Source: Streptomyces odonnellii (GTDB taxonomy: Bacteria; Actinomycetota; Actinomycetes; Streptomycetales; Streptomycetaceae). Taken from it: DNA of 64,000 nt. Within the stretch, counting starts at the first letter, position 1. Each line of letters opens with the position of its first letter. Shown here piece by piece: positions 1-10,285 of the stretch. Under the pieces are notes generated by a model, which worked only from the letters and a program-made list of their open reading frames with translations, was not told the DNA's origin and ran no database searches. The DNA is taken from assembly GCF_000981895.1 (NCBI RefSeq), contig NZ_LATD01000024.1, forward strand, positions 1 through 64,000, read 5' to 3'. Made by a program: the position numbers and the translations under genes.

Positions 1-63
1 CCCCCGACCATCCCCGCCGCCGCACTCCCTTCGCACGCGAAACATCTCAGGAAGGTTCGGACC

Positions 64-3000
64 ATGCCGGACGAAAAGAAGCTCGTCGATTACCTGAAGT
101 GGGTCACGGCGGATCTGCACCAGACCCGCCAACGGGCCCGAGAAGCCGAATCCGGCCGCCACGAACCGGTGGCGATCGTCGGGATGGGATGCAGGCTCCC
201 CGGCGGGGTCCGGTCCCCCGAGGACCTGTGGGAGCTGCTCGCCTCCGGCCGCAGCGCCATCTCCGGCTTCCCCGCGGACCGCGGCTGGGACCTGGAGGCC
301 CTCGCCGGGGACGGCCCGGGCGGCAGCGCCACCCAGGAGGGCGGCTTCGTCCACGAGGCACCGGACTTTGACCCGGGATTCTTCGGGATCTCGCCGCGCG
401 AGGCCCTCGCCATGGACCCGCAGCAGCGGCTCCTCCTCGAAGTGTCCTGGGAGGCGTTCGAGCGCGCCGGTATCGACCCGGGCGGGCTGCGCGGCAGCAG
501 GACCGGGGTGTTCGTCGGCACCAACTCCCAGGACTACGCGCATCTCGTCCTCGCCTCACGGGACGACATGGGCGGCTACGCGAGCAACGGTCTCGCCGCG
601 AGCGTCCTGTCCGGCAGGCTCTCCTTCGTCCTCGGGCTCGAAGGGCCCGCGGTCACCCTCGACACCGCCTGCTCGTCGTCGCTGGTGACCCTTCATCTCG
701 CCGCGCAGGCCGTACGGAACGGCGAGTGCGCGCTGGCGCTGGCCGGCGGGGTGACCCTGATGGCCACCCCGGCGAGCTTCGCCGGGTTCAGTGTCCAGGG
801 CGGACTCGCCGCCGACGGGCGCTGCAAGGCGTTCTCCGACGCGGCCGACGGCACCGCCTGGTCCGAGGGCGTCGGCATGCTGGTGGTCGAGCGCCTGTCG
901 GACGCCCAGCGCAACGGGCACCCCGTCCTCGCGGTGCTGCGCGGCAGCGCGGTCAACCAGGACGGCGCCTCCAACGGTCTGAGCGCGCCCAACGGCCCCT
1001 CCCAGCAACGGGTGATCCGCCAGGCCCTGGCCGGTGCCGGACTTACCCCGGCCGATGTGGACGCGGTCGAGGCGCACGGTACGGGCACCACCCTGGGCGA
1101 CCCCATCGAGGCGGGCGCACTGCTCGCCGCCTACGGCCAGGAGCGCGAACCCGGCCGCCCCCTGTGGCTCGGCACGGTCAAGTCGAACATCGGGCACACC
1201 CAGGCCGCGGCCGGTGCCGCGGGCGTGATGAAGATGGTGATGGCGCTCCGCAACGGTGTCCTCCCGGGGACCCTCCATGTGGACACGCCCTCCTCGCACG
1301 TGGACTGGTCGGCCGGTGACGTACGGCTGCTCACCAAGGCCGTGGAGTGGCCCGAGGGCGAGCGGGTGCGCCGCGCCGGAGTGTCGTCCTTCGGGATCAG
1401 CGGCACCAACGCGCATGTGATCATCGAGCAGGCCCCGCCGACGGCGCCCGAACTGGACGAGGAGACGGCCCCACGGGTGGCGCTCACCGCCGTACCGTGG
1501 CCCGTGTCGGGCAGAAGCGCCGCGGCGCTGGACGCCCAGCTCGACCGGATCCGCTCCTTCGCCGAGGCTCCGGCGGCCTCCGGTCCCCTCGACATCGGTC
1601 ACTCGCTGGCCACCACCCGCTCCGCCTTCGAGCACCGCGCCGTGCTCCTCGCCCACGCCGACGGCGCGACGCCCGCCGAGGTGGCCCGCGGGGTGACCGG
1701 CAAGGGCCCGCTGGCCGTCCTGTTCACCGGCCAGGGATCCCAGCGCCTCGGGATGGGCCGGGAGCTGTACGCGCGCTTTCCCGTCTTCGCGGAGGCACTG
1801 GACTCCGTACTGGCGGAGCTGGACGGGCGGTTGGACCGTCCGCTGCGCGAGGTGATCTGGGGCGACGACGAAAGCCTGCTGAACGACACCGGGTTCACCC
1901 AGCCCGCGCTGTTCGCCGTCGAGGTGGCGCTCTTCCGGCTGGTCGGCTCCTGGGGAGTCAAGCCCGACTTCGTGGCCGGTCACTCCATCGGCGAGATCAC
2001 CGCCGCGCATGTGGCCGGGGTGTTCTCCCTCGCCGACGCCTGCCGGCTGGTGGCCGCGCGGGCGAAGCTGATGCGCGCGCTGCCGGCCGGCGGCGCCATG
2101 GTGGCCGTACGGGCCACCGAGGACGAAGTGGCCCCGCTGCTGACCGGCCGGGTCTCCCTCGCCGCTGTCAACGGCCCGGACTCCGTGGTGATCTCGGGAG
2201 CCGAGAACGAGGTGAACGGGGTCGCGGAGCGGCTCGCGGCCCAGGGGCGCAAGACCACCCGGCTCTCGGTGAGCCACGCCTTCCATTCGCCGCTGATGGA
2301 GCCGATGCTCGACGAGTTCCGCGCCGTCGCGGCCTCCCTCGACTTCCGGCGCCCGGCCGTACCCGTCGTCTCGAATCTGACCGGGGAGTTCGCCTCGCCG
2401 GACGGACTCGGCTCCGCCGACTACTGGGTACGCCATGTCCGCGAGGCCGTACGGTTCGGCGACGGGGTACGGACGCTCGCCGCGCGCGGAGTGAAGACCT
2501 TCCTCGAACTCGGCCCGGACGGTGTGCTCTCCGCCCTCGTGGCGGAATGCCTTCAGGACCCGGCCGTCACCGCCGTGCCCGTACTGCGCAAGGACCGGCC
2601 CGAGGAGACCGCGGCCGTCACCGCGCTCGCCGGGCTGTACGTTCGGGGGACCGCGGTCGACTGGGCGGAGTTCTTCTCAGGTACGGGCGCCCGCCGGACG
2701 GATCTGCCGACGTACGCGTTCCAGCGCGAGCGGTTCTGGCCCACCGTCGCCGCCGTCAGCGGGGACGCCGCCGGGCTGGGGCTGGCCGCCACCGGGCATC
2801 CGCTGCTGGGTGCGGCCATGACGATCGCCGACTCGGACGAGACCGTACTGACCGGCAGTCTGTCCCCGCGCGCGCACCCCTGGCTCGCCGATCACCGGAT
2901 CGAGGGCCGGACCGTGCTGCCCGGCACCGCCTTCGCCGAACTCGCGATCCGAGCGGGCGACCAGACCGGACAGGACCGGGTGGCGGAACTCACCCTGCTC

Positions 3001-6000
3001 GCCCCGCTCGCACTGCCCGAACGCGGCGCGGTCACCGTACAGGTACGGGTCGGCGCTGCCGACGAGCAGGGGCGGCGCCCCGTGAGCGTCCACTCGCGGC
3101 CCGCCGTCGAGGAGGGTCAGGACGCGCGGCCCTGGACCGCGCACGCACGCGGGGTGCTCGCCCCGGCCGACGACACGTCCACCGCGGACGCGGGGGCCCT
3201 TGACACCGGCGAGTGGCCGCCGCGCGACGCGAAGCCGGCCGGTCGGGCCGAACTGCACGAGCGGCTCGCCGCCGCCGGACTCGCCCACGGACCCGCCTTC
3301 CAGGGCCTCACCGGACTGTGGCGGCGCGAGGGCGAGGTGTTCGCCGAGGCGGCCCTGCCCGCCGAAGCCGGTGACACCGCCGGGTTCGGCATCCACCCCG
3401 CGCTCCTGGACGCCGCGCTCCGCGCCGCCGGGGCCCTGGACGCGGCGGGCGCGCCCGCCGCCCCGGTCCCGCTGGCCTGGACCGGACTGACCCTGCACGC
3501 CGCGGCGGCCACCGCGCTGCGCGTACGGATCACCCCGGCCGGCGAGGACTCGGTGACCCTCACCGCCGTCGACACGGGCGGCGCCCCCGTCCTCACCGTG
3601 GACTCGCTGCGCCTCGGCACGCTCTCCGGACAGCAGCGGCCCGAGCCCGCCGGGGGCGGCGCCGACCAGGGCACGCTCTTCGCTCTCGACTGGGTGCCCG
3701 CCGCCCTCGCGGCGCCCGCCACCGGCACCCGCTGGGCGGTCGTCGGCGCCGACGAACTCGACCTCGGGTACGCCATGCACCGCGCCGACGAGACCGTCAG
3801 CGCCTACGCGGAGTCCCTGAGCGGCGCGGTCGGCGACAGTGGAGTCGCGCCCGATGTCTTCCTGGTGCCCGTGGTCGGCGACCCGGCGCTCGACGGGCCC
3901 GAGGCGGTGCGGGCGCTGACCGCCTCGGTGCTGGGCCTCCTTCAGGAGTGGCTCGGCGAGCCCCGGCTAGCGGGCTCCCGGATGGTCTTCGTCACGCGTG
4001 GTGCCGTCGCCGTCGACGGCGAGAAGATCCAGGACCTGGCCGCGGCCGCCGTGTGGGGCCTCGTACGGTCCGCGCAGACCGAGAACCCGGGCAGCTTCCT
4101 CCTTGTCGACATGGACGACACGTTCCTGTCGGCCGGGGTCCTGCCCGGTCTGCTCGCCCTCGACGAGCAGCAGATGGTCGTACGCGCCAACACCGTCCGC
4201 GTCGGGCGCCTCACCAGGGCGCCCGAGGGCGACCGTGCCGCCACGGTCCCGGGCGCCCCGGCCACCTGGAACCGCGAGGGCACCGTACTGATCACCGGTG
4301 GTACGGGCGGACTCGGCGGACAGCTCGCCCGGCATCTCGCCGCCCGGCACGGCGTACGGCATCTGCTGCTGGCGAGCCGTCGCGGCCCCGGCGCGCCCGG
4401 CGCGGCGGAACTCCTCGCGGACCTGGCCGAATCGGGCGCCGAGGCCTCCGCCGTCGCCTGTGACCTGGGCGACCCGGATGCGGTCGCCGCACTGCTCGCC
4501 GCCGTGCCCGCCGCGCGTCCGCTGACCGCGGTGGTGCACACGGCCGGTGTGCTGGACGACGCGATGACCGGCTCGCTGACCCCCGGGGCACTGGAGCGCG
4601 TCCTGCGTCCCAAGGCCGACGCCGCCTGGTATCTGCACGAGGCCACTCGCGGGCTGGATCTGTCCGCGTTCGTGCTGTACTCCTCGGTCTCCGGTGTCCT
4701 GGGCAGCCCCGGACAGGCCAACTACGCGGCCGCCAACGCCTACTTGGATGCCCTGGCCAGGCACCGCAGGGACGAGGGGCTGCCCGCGGTCTCCCTCGAC
4801 TGGGGTCCCTGGGGCCGGGGCAGCGGGATGACCAGCCATGTCAGCGAGGCCGATCTGGAGCGGATGGCGCGGGGCGGCATGCCGGCCCTCGCCCTCGACG
4901 AGGGCCTGGCCCTCTTCGACGCCGCCACCGGGCACGGCGCCGAGGCGCTCGTTCCGGCCAGGATCAATGTGGCGGGGCTCCGCGCCCAGCAGGGCCTGCC
5001 CGCGCTCTGGCGCGAGCTGGTGCCCCGTACCCGGCGCGCCGTGTCGGCCGGTGACCGGTCGCCGGTCACCCTGCGGGAGCGGCTGCGGAATCTCGTCCCC
5101 GCCGAACAGGAAAGCCTTCTGGTCGAGCTGGTGACCGGCTACACCGCCGGGCTGCTCGGCCACCGTGACGCGAGCGGTGTCGACCCCGAACGCAGCTTCC
5201 TGGAGCTGGGGTTCGACTCGCTGGTCTCCGTCTCGCTGCGCAACCAGCTCGCCGAAGCACTCGGGCTGCGGCTGCCGACCTCGGTGGTGTTCGACAACGA
5301 GACACCCGTCAAACTCGCCCGGTGGCTGCACGGAGAGATCGCCGGGCAGCTCGCCCCGGCCCCCGGCCCCGGCGTGGGTTCCTCCGGCGCCTCCGTGGCG
5401 GCCCGGCCGGCCCATGACCCGGGCGAGACCCTGGAGGGCCTCTTCCACAGTGCGGTCCAGGGCGGCAAGCTGGTCGAGGCGATGCGGATGCTGGTGGCCG
5501 TCGCCAAGACCCGGCCGACCTTCGAGACCCCGGCCGATCTCGAGGAACTGTCGCTGCCCGTCACCCTCGCCGAGGGCCCGAGCAGCCCCCGTCTGGTCTT
5601 CGTCAGCGCGCCCGGCGCCACCGGCGGTGTCCACCAGTACGCCCGGATCGCCGCGCACTTCCGCGGCAAGCGGCATGTCTCCGCCCTGCCGCTGATGGGC
5701 TTCGCGCCCGGTGAGCTGCTGCCCGCCACCAGCGAGGCCGCGGCGCGAGTGGTGGCGGAGAGCGTCCTGCACGCCAGCGACGGCGAACCCTTCGTCCTGG
5801 CCGGCCACTCCACGGGCGGCTCGCTCGCCTATCTCGCCGCCGGGGTGCTGGAGGAGACCTGGGGGATCAGGCCCGAGGCCGTCGTCCTGCTGGACACCGC
5901 GAGCATCCGCTACCGGGTGGGCGAGGGCAACGACCTGGACAGGACCACCCAGTACTACCTCGCCGACATCGACTCGCCGTCGGTCACCCTGAACAGCGCC

Positions 6001-6249
6001 CGGCTGTCGGCGATGGCGCACTGGTTCATGGCCATGACCGACATCGAGACGGTGCCCACCACCGCCCCGACCCTGCTGGTGCGGTGCACCCGGTCCTTCG
6101 GCGGATTCCTCTTCGACACCGCGTCGGTGCCCGCGGACGAGATCCGGGACATCGACGCGAACCATCTCTCCCTCGCCAAGGAACACTCCGCGCTGACCGC
6201 GAGGGCCATGGAGGAGTGGCTCGGCGCCCTCCCCGCCGGCGGCGCGTAG
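64..6249 (+). CDS. nysK: Terminal polyene PKS module KS-AT-DH(inactive?)-KR-ACP-TE (NysK type)
   Basis: This 2061-residue synthase should perform the last extension and release the chain as a macrolactone. The order seen is an N-terminal docking helix (1-33), KS (about 34-457, Cys203 in TACSS), malonyl AT (about 550-850, Ser641 in GHSIG, HAFH signature), DH (about 910-1180), KR (about 1406-1650, LDD present, so B-type; Tyr1554), ACP (Ser1719 in GFDSL) and TE (Ser1916 in GHSTGG, Asp1944, His2034). The DH keeps HxxxGxxxxP (His944) but the second motif reads DAALR (Asp1116, Arg1120) where active domains have His or Gln. The DH is therefore probably inactive, which fits the C3 hydroxyl of nystatin-type lactones. 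The length is close to the roughly 2066 residues I recall for NysK. The start is ATG with AGGAAGG at 49-55. The frame is open upstream to the window edge, but the docking helix supports this start. Confidence 0.93.
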   Translation: MPDEKKLVDYLKWVTADLHQTRQRAREAESGRHEPVAIVGMGCRLPGGVRSPEDLWELLASGRSAISGFPADRGWDLEALAGDGPGGSATQEGGFVHEAPDFDPGFFGISPREALAMDPQQRLLLEVSWEAFERAGIDPGGLRGSRTGVFVGTNSQDYAHLVLASRDDMGGYASNGLAASVLSGRLSFVLGLEGPAVTLDTACSSSLVTLHLAAQAVRNGECALALAGGVTLMATPASFAGFSVQGGLAADGRCKAFSDAADGTAWSEGVGMLVVERLSDAQRNGHPVLAVLRGSAVNQDGASNGLSAPNGPSQQRVIRQALAGAGLTPADVDAVEAHGTGTTLGDPIEAGALLAAYGQEREPGRPLWLGTVKSNIGHTQAAAGAAGVMKMVMALRNGVLPGTLHVDTPSSHVDWSAGDVRLLTKAVEWPEGERVRRAGVSSFGISGTNAHVIIEQAPPTAPELDEETAPRVALTAVPWPVSGRSAAALDAQLDRIRSFAEAPAASGPLDIGHSLATTRSAFEHRAVLLAHADGATPAEVARGVTGKGPLAVLFTGQGSQRLGMGRELYARFPVFAEALDSVLAELDGRLDRPLREVIWGDDESLLNDTGFTQPALFAVEVALFRLVGSWGVKPDFVAGHSIGEITAAHVAGVFSLADACRLVAARAKLMRALPAGGAMVAVRATEDEVAPLLTGRVSLAAVNGPDSVVISGAENEVNGVAERLAAQGRKTTRLSVSHAFHSPLMEPMLDEFRAVAASLDFRRPAVPVVSNLTGEFASPDGLGSADYWVRHVREAVRFGDGVRTLAARGVKTFLELGPDGVLSALVAECLQDPAVTAVPVLRKDRPEETAAVTALAGLYVRGTAVDWAEFFSGTGARRTDLPTYAFQRERFWPTVAAVSGDAAGLGLAATGHPLLGAAMTIADSDETVLTGSLSPRAHPWLADHRIEGRTVLPGTAFAELAIRAGDQTGQDRVAELTLLAPLALPERGAVTVQVRVGAADEQGRRPVSVHSRPAVEEGQDARPWTAHARGVLAPADDTSTADAGALDTGEWPPRDAKPAGRAELHERLAAAGLAHGPAFQGLTGLWRREGEVFAEAALPAEAGDTAGFGIHPALLDAALRAAGALDAAGAPAAPVPLAWTGLTLHAAAATALRVRITPAGEDSVTLTAVDTGGAPVLTVDSLRLGTLSGQQRPEPAGGGADQGTLFALDWVPAALAAPATGTRWAVVGADELDLGYAMHRADETVSAYAESLSGAVGDSGVAPDVFLVPVVGDPALDGPEAVRALTASVLGLLQEWLGEPRLAGSRMVFVTRGAVAVDGEKIQDLAAAAVWGLVRSAQTENPGSFLLVDMDDTFLSAGVLPGLLALDEQQMVVRANTVRVGRLTRAPEGDRAATVPGAPATWNREGTVLITGGTGGLGGQLARHLAARHGVRHLLLASRRGPGAPGAAELLADLAESGAEASAVACDLGDPDAVAALLAAVPAARPLTAVVHTAGVLDDAMTGSLTPGALERVLRPKADAAWYLHEATRGLDLSAFVLYSSVSGVLGSPGQANYAAANAYLDALARHRRDEGLPAVSLDWGPWGRGSGMTSHVSEADLERMARGGMPALALDEGLALFDAATGHGAEALVPARINVAGLRAQQGLPALWRELVPRTRRAVSAGDRSPVTLRERLRNLVPAEQESLLVELVTGYTAGLLGHRDASGVDPERSFLELGFDSLVSVSLRNQLAEALGLRLPTSVVFDNETPVKLARWLHGEIAGQLAPAPGPGVGSSGASVAARPAHDPGETLEGLFHSAVQGGKLVEAMRMLVAVAKTRPTFETPADLEELSLPVTLAEGPSSPRLVFVSAPGATGGVHQYARIAAHFRGKRHVSALPLMGFAPGELLPATSEAAARVVAESVLHASDGEPFVLAGHSTGGSLAYLAAGVLEETWGIRPEAVVLLDTASIRYRVGEGNDLDRTTQYYLADIDSPSVTLNSARLSAMAHWFMAMTDIETVPTTAPTLLVRCTRSFGGFLFDTASVPADEIRDIDANHLSLAKEHSALTARAMEEWLGALPAGGA

Positions 6250-6293
6250 CCCCGGCTCCGCACCGACTCGCCGCACCGGCTCCACCCGTACAT

Positions 6294-6346
6294 CCCGGGG
6301 CGGCCCCCGTACCGTCGTACGCGACAACGGCGGGGGCCGCCCCGGG
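6294..6346. terminator. Perfect 16-bp inverted repeat after the terminal PKS gene
   Basis: The arms 6294-6309 (CCCGGGGCGGCCCCCG) and 6331-6346 are exact reverse complements, separated by 21 nt that can pair further (GTCG/CGAC). The hairpin lies 45 nt past the PKS stop and 50 nt before the P450 start. No T-run follows, as is usual in actinomycetes. It may terminate, attenuate or protect the 3' end of the long PKS message. The rest of the 146-nt gap holds only GAGGAG (6383-6388), the ribosome binding site of the next gene. Confidence 0.7.
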
Positions 6347-6395
6347 CCGGGCGCGGCGAGCACCCACAGGCACCCACCGTCCGAGGAGACACCCG

Positions 6396-7580
6396 ATGAC
6401 CACATCCCCCGAGCTGCCCGCCCTCACCGCACGGCCGCCGTCCGTCCTGCGGCTCAGCCCGCTGCTGCGCGACCTCCAGACCAGGAGCCCCATCTGCAAG
6501 GTGCGCACCCCCGCCGGCGACGAAGGCTGGCTGGTGACCCGGCACGCCGAACTCAAGGAACTGCTCCACGACGAGCGTCTCGGCCGTGCCCACCCCACCC
6601 CCGCCACCGCTCCCCGCTATGTGCAGAACCCTTTCCTTGACATGCTCGTCACGGACGACTTCGCGCTGGCCCACAAACTGCACACCGAGACCCGCGCGCT
6701 GCTCACCCCCAACTTCTCCGCCCGCCGTGTCCTCAACCTGATGCCCAAGGTCGAGGCCATAGCGGAAGGCGTGCTGGAGAGCTTCATCGCCCAGGGGCCG
6801 CCCGCCGATCTGCACGGCGGCTTCTCGCTGCCGTTCTCCCTGGCCGTCCTCTGCGAACTGATCGGCATCCCCGCCGAGGACCAGGGACTGCTGGTCGTGC
6901 TGCTCTCCCGGATGGGCGGACTCGACGACCCGGCCGCCGTCCAGGGCGGACAGCAGGACCTCTTCCGCTATCTGGTGGAGCTGGCGGGCCGCAAGCGGGC
7001 CGAGCCCGGCGACGACGTCATCTCCCGGCTCTGCGAGAGCGACCCGTCCGACGAGCGCATCGGCCCCATCGCGGCCGGGGTGCTCTTCGCCGGGCTGGAG
7101 GCCGTCGCCAGCCATGTCGACCTCGGGATCATCCTGTTCACGCTCCACCCCGACCAGCGCGACGCCGCGCTGGGGGACCCCAAGCTGATGGCCGGCGCCG
7201 TCGAGGAGATCCTCCGCTCGGCGAAGGGCGGCGGCTCGGTACTGCCGCGGTACGCGGGCGAGGACGTCGAGATCGGCGATGTGACGATACGCGCCGGAGA
7301 CCTGGTGCTGCTGGACTTCACCCTCTCCAACTTCGACCGGCAGGTCTTCGACGAGCCCGAACTCTTCGACATCAACCGCTCGCCCAACCCGCATCTCACC
7401 TTCGGCCACGGCATGTGGCACTGCATCGGCGCCCCGCTGGCCCGGATGCAGCTCAGGACCGCGTACACCCTGCTCTTCACCCGACTCCCCGAACTGCGCC
7501 TCGCGCTTCCGGTGGAGCAGCTCCAGGTGCTGGGCGGCCAGCTCTCCGCCGGCCTCACCGAGCTGCCGGTCACCTGGTAG
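6396..7580 (+). CDS. nysL: Cytochrome P450, NysL-type macrolide hydroxylase
   Basis: This 394-residue soluble bacterial P450 lies directly after the terminal PKS, the position of nysL/amphL, whose products hydroxylate C10 of the glycosylated macrolactone; substrate and position here are inferred from synteny. The heme loop is [10 protein letters not shown] with Cys343 as thiolate ligand, and the K-helix ExxR is E271-R274. The I-helix reads A232-G-L-E-A236, so the usual Thr/Ser after the acidic residue is Ala, as in P450eryF. The ATG at 6396 is preceded by GAGGAG (6383-6388) and gives a normal-length N terminus; the frame is open further upstream but that would run into the hairpin. It probably takes electrons through the 7712-7909 ferredoxin. 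Confidence 0.92.
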   Translation: MTTSPELPALTARPPSVLRLSPLLRDLQTRSPICKVRTPAGDEGWLVTRHAELKELLHDERLGRAHPTPATAPRYVQNPFLDMLVTDDFALAHKLHTETRALLTPNFSARRVLNLMPKVEAIAEGVLESFIAQGPPADLHGGFSLPFSLAVLCELIGIPAEDQGLLVVLLSRMGGLDDPAAVQGGQQDLFRYLVELAGRKRAEPGDDVISRLCESDPSDERIGPIAAGVLFAGLEAVASHVDLGIILFTLHPDQRDAALGDPKLMAGAVEEILRSAKGGGSVLPRYAGEDVEIGDVTIRAGDLVLLDFTLSNFDRQVFDEPELFDINRSPNPHLTFGHGMWHCIGAPLARMQLRTAYTLLFTRLPELRLALPVEQLQVLGGQLSAGLTELPVTW

Positions 7581-7604
7581 CGGCGCACCTCCCGCGGAAA
7601 CGGC

Positions 7605-7647
7605 GAACGGGCCCTGCTCCCCGTGGCTTCGGGGGCAGGGCCCGTTC
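7605..7647. terminator. Bidirectional hairpin between convergent genes
   Basis: GAACGGGCCCTGC (7605-7617) pairs perfectly with 7635-7647. Beyond a bulged T (7618), CCCC (7619-7622) pairs with GGGG (7631-7634), leaving an 8-nt loop. It sits in the 131-nt gap between the P450 stop (7580) and the ferredoxin stop (7712), which converge, so it probably ends transcription from both sides. Confidence 0.75.
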
Positions 7648-7711
7648 CGTGTTCCCGGGCGCCGTACGACGCTGTACGGCGCCCGGTGTCAGGGGCCGGT
7701 ACGGACAGCCG

Positions 7712-7909
7712 TCAGCTCTCCGCGACCGTGATCGCCTGCGACGGGCAGACCAGTCCGGCCTGCCGAGCCGCGTCCCGCGCCGGCTCGTCCGCCGGCTCCT
7801 CCAGCACCGTCACGATGCCGTGGTCGTCCTGGTCGAAGACATCGGGAGCCGACAGCACACACTGCCCCGCCCCCACACAGCGCTCGGTGTCCACGCTGAT
7901 GCGCACCAT
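7712..7909 (-). CDS. nysM: [3Fe-4S]-type ferredoxin (NysM type)
   Basis: This 65-residue ferredoxin should pass electrons from a ferredoxin reductase to the cluster P450s. It has Cys11, Cys17 and Cys55 (Cys-x5-Cys and a later Cys-Pro), the three-cysteine pattern of the actinomycete [3Fe-4S] ferredoxins that pair with P450s, and acidic patches (PDVFDQDD). The ATG overlaps the stop of the upstream P450 as TGATG (7911-7907), and GGAGGAG lies just upstream inside that gene, so the two are translationally coupled. An upstream extension of the frame is the shadow of the P450 gene. No reductase gene is in the window. Confidence 0.95.
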   Translation of the reverse strand: MVRISVDTERCVGAGQCVLSAPDVFDQDDHGIVTVLEEPADEPARDAARQAGLVCPSQAITVAES

Positions 7910-9099
7910 CACTCCTCCGTCGATGACCAGCGGACGGGCAGCTCGTGCAGCCCGAACAGCACTCCGTCGTACTTCAGACTCAGCTCCTCGACCGGCACCG
8001 CCAGCTCCAGCGTGGGGATACGGGAGAACAGCGTCCGGTACGCGATGTCCATCTCGACCCGGACCAGGTTCTGCCCGAGGCACTGGTGCACCCCGTACCC
8101 GAACGCGACATGCGACCGGGCGGACCGCTCCGGGTCGAACTCGTCGGGCCGGTCGAAGACGGTTCCGTCATGGTTGGCCGCGGCGACCAGCGGCACGATG
8201 CCCTCGCCCGCGGCGATGAGCTGCCCGCCGATCTCCACATCCTCGACGGCCACCCGGAACGCCACCAGATCCGCCACCGAGTAGTAGCGCAGCAGCTCCT
8301 CCACCGCGCGCTCGTCACCGATCCACCGCGGATTGCTCAGCAGCGTGACCACGCCGAGCCCGATGTTGTTCGCCGTCGTCTCATGGCCCGCGATCAGCAG
8401 CAGCATCGACACCCCGGTCAGCTCCTGCCGGGAGATGGTGCCGTCGGCCAGCAGCCGGCTGATCAGATCGTCGCCCGGCCGCCGCTGCTTGATGGTGATC
8501 AGCCGGTTGAGATAGCGCATCAGCGCCTTGGTCGCCGACTCCCGCTCCGCGTCCGTGGAGGTGAGCGTGACCAGGACCCGGGTCTTCGCCTCGAAGAAGT
8601 CACGGTCCACATGGGGCACCCCGAGCAGATCGGAGATCACCAGGGACGGCACGGACAGCGCGAAGTCCGCGATCAGATCGGCCGTGTTCCCCGCCGCGAG
8701 CAGGGCGTCGATACGGGCGTCCACGATCTGCTGGATGGCGGGCCGCATCTCCCTGACCTTGCGGACCGTGAACTCCGGGATCAGCGTCTTGCGGAACCGG
8801 CCGTGCTCCGGCGGGTCCAGCGCCACGAACCAGCCGGGCACCTGGTCCTGCGAGGGCACCCCGCCCGTCTTCGCCGCCCGGGGAAAGCCCGGATGGGACG
8901 GATTGGAGCTGATCCTCGGATCGGTCAGCACGGTCCGTACGTCCTCGTGCCGGGTCACCAGCCAGACCGGGACCCCGCTGGGCAGCGTCGACTTGACCAG
9001 CCCCTCCGTGCGCCGGAAGTCCGCGTACTCCACTGGTGGAAAGGGCCGGCCCGGCCGCCGCAGCGGGAAGGCGACCGGGCACCTGTCGGTAGTTGTCAT
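7909..9099 (-). CDS. nysN: Cytochrome P450, NysN-type methyl oxidase
   Basis: This 396-residue P450 is coupled to the ferredoxin gene and lies in the sugar-gene operon, the position of nysN/amphN. Those enzymes oxidise the C16 methyl branch to the exocyclic carboxyl; this role is inferred from synteny. The motifs are complete: I-helix AGHETT (237-242), ExxR (E268-R271) and heme loop FGYGVHQCLG with Cys340. Unlike the P450 at 6396-7580, it keeps the Thr pair of the I-helix. The start ATG at 9099 is preceded by a GGGGA stretch. The 115-nt gap to the upstream aminotransferase gene contains a 21-bp tandem repeat. Confidence 0.92.
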   Translation of the reverse strand: MTTTDRCPVAFPLRRPGRPFPPVEYADFRRTEGLVKSTLPSGVPVWLVTRHEDVRTVLTDPRISSNPSHPGFPRAAKTGGVPSQDQVPGWFVALDPPEHGRFRKTLIPEFTVRKVREMRPAIQQIVDARIDALLAAGNTADLIADFALSVPSLVISDLLGVPHVDRDFFEAKTRVLVTLTSTDAERESATKALMRYLNRLITIKQRRPGDDLISRLLADGTISRQELTGVSMLLLIAGHETTANNIGLGVVTLLSNPRWIGDERAVEELLRYYSVADLVAFRVAVEDVEIGGQLIAAGEGIVPLVAAANHDGTVFDRPDEFDPERSARSHVAFGYGVHQCLGQNLVRVEMDIAYRTLFSRIPTLELAVPVEELSLKYDGVLFGLHELPVRWSSTEE

Positions 9100-9119
9100 G
9101 TCTCGGATTCCCCTGGGGA

Positions 9120-9200
9120 TCGGAACTGCCCGTGCTGGACTCGGAACTGCCCGTGCGGTACGGAGCTGGGCGCGTGCCGTACGGAGACGGGCGCCGCCGT
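9120..9200. repeat. Imperfect 21-bp tandem repeat upstream of the NysN-type P450
   Basis: TCGGAACTGCCCGTGC occurs at 9120-9135 and again at 9141-9156, a 21-nt period. A related pair, GTACGGAGCTGGGCGC (9158-9173) and GTACGGAGACGGGCGC (9179-9194), has the same period. Together they fill most of the gap between the aminotransferase stop and the P450 start, in the leader of the P450 on the minus strand. They could be a minisatellite or a tandem protein-binding site; the sequence alone does not decide. Confidence 0.7.
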
Positions 9201-9214
9201 CCCCCGCACGGGCC

Positions 9215-10273
9215 TCACGCCGCGCCGTAGAACTTGCGGATCCTGCCGGTGATGAACTCCTGGTCCTCAGCGGTCAGTCCGGTGTGCGTCGGCAGATAGA
9301 AGCCGTCCTCGCTGAACCGACTGGCGTTCAGCGACGGCCAGTCGGCGTCGTAGTAGCCGGGCTGCCGGCTCATCGGCTTGAAGAACAGCCGGGTCTCGAC
9401 GCCCTCGGCCGCGAGGAACTCCCGCAGCTCGTCCCGGCGTTCGGCGCGGACGTCGTACATCCACAGCACATCGCGCGGCGGCATCATGGTGATCCCGTCG
9501 ATGCCCCGCAGCCCCTCGTCGTAGCGGCGCTCGATCTCCCGGCGCAGCTCCAGGATCGTGTCGAGCCGCTCGGTCTGCGCCAGCGCCACCGCCGCCTGCA
9601 TGCTGGTCATACGGAAGTTGTAGGCCAGCTTCTTGTGCAGGAAGCTGTGGTCCTTCGTGAACGCCATCGCGCGCAGATGCGCCATCTGCTCGGCGAGCCG
9701 CGGGTCCTCCGTCAGACAGATACCGCCCTCGCCGGCTGTGATGATCTTGTTGGCGAAGAGCGAGAAACACGCGATGTCGGCGACCGGCCGCACGCCGTGC
9801 GCCTCGGCGGAGTCCTCCACCACCCGGAGGTTGTACTGCAGGGCGAGATCCATGATCGCGTCCATGTCGCAGCGGCGCCCGTAGATGTGCACCGGCAGGA
9901 TCACCTTGGTGCGCGGGGTGATCTTCTCCTCGATCAGCGAGACATCGATATTGAGATCGTCCCCGCAGTCCACGAAGACCGGTGTCGCCCCCGTGTACGT
10001 CACCGCCCACGCGCTCGCGATCATCGTGAACTCGGGAACGATCACCTCGTCGCCCGGGCCGACCCCGAGCGCCCGCAGCGCCAGGGTCAGCGCCGTCGTC
10101 CCCGAGGAACAGGCGACGCCGTGCGCCACCCCGTTGTACCGGGCGAACTCCTCCTCGAACCGCCGTACATACGGTCCCTGCGACGAGATCCAGCCGTCGC
10201 TGACGGCCTCCGTCACATAGTCGAGCTCCCGCCCGCCGAGCCAGGGCCGGGAAACCGGATGGGTGAATGACAT
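9215..10273 (-). CDS. nysDII: PLP-dependent sugar aminotransferase (DegT/DnrJ/EryC1 family; NysDII type)
   Basis: The 352-residue product belongs to the fold-type I sugar aminotransferases. In the nystatin pathway the homologue aminates GDP-3-keto-6-deoxymannose to GDP-mycosamine; this substrate is inferred. Visible motifs are WISSQGPYV near the N terminus, SSGTTAL (56-62) for phosphate binding, the VVEDSAEAHG region (151-160) and the Schiff-base lysine Lys176 in SLFANKIITAGEGG. The length is usual for the family (350-400). It starts 12 nt after the glycosyltransferase stop, so the two are cotranscribed. The GDP-mannose dehydratase that acts before it is not in the window. Confidence 0.94.
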   Translation of the reverse strand: MSFTHPVSRPWLGGRELDYVTEAVSDGWISSQGPYVRRFEEEFARYNGVAHGVACSSGTTALTLALRALGVGPGDEVIVPEFTMIASAWAVTYTGATPVFVDCGDDLNIDVSLIEEKITPRTKVILPVHIYGRRCDMDAIMDLALQYNLRVVEDSAEAHGVRPVADIACFSLFANKIITAGEGGICLTEDPRLAEQMAHLRAMAFTKDHSFLHKKLAYNFRMTSMQAAVALAQTERLDTILELRREIERRYDEGLRGIDGITMMPPRDVLWMYDVRAERRDELREFLAAEGVETRLFFKPMSRQPGYYDADWPSLNASRFSEDGFYLPTHTGLTAEDQEFITGRIRKFYGAA

Positions 10274-10285
10274 GGAATACCCCGA

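Noticed and set aside
1..63. Possible 3' end of an upstream PKS gene in the first 63 nt
   Set aside because: No stop codon or domain is visible in this short piece. It contains only the AGGAAGG ribosome binding site of the first gene.
8528..10270. A 580-codon plus-strand frame across the P450-aminotransferase region
   Set aside because: It spans two recognisable minus-strand genes and the repeat-filled gap between them, and its translation has no known motif.
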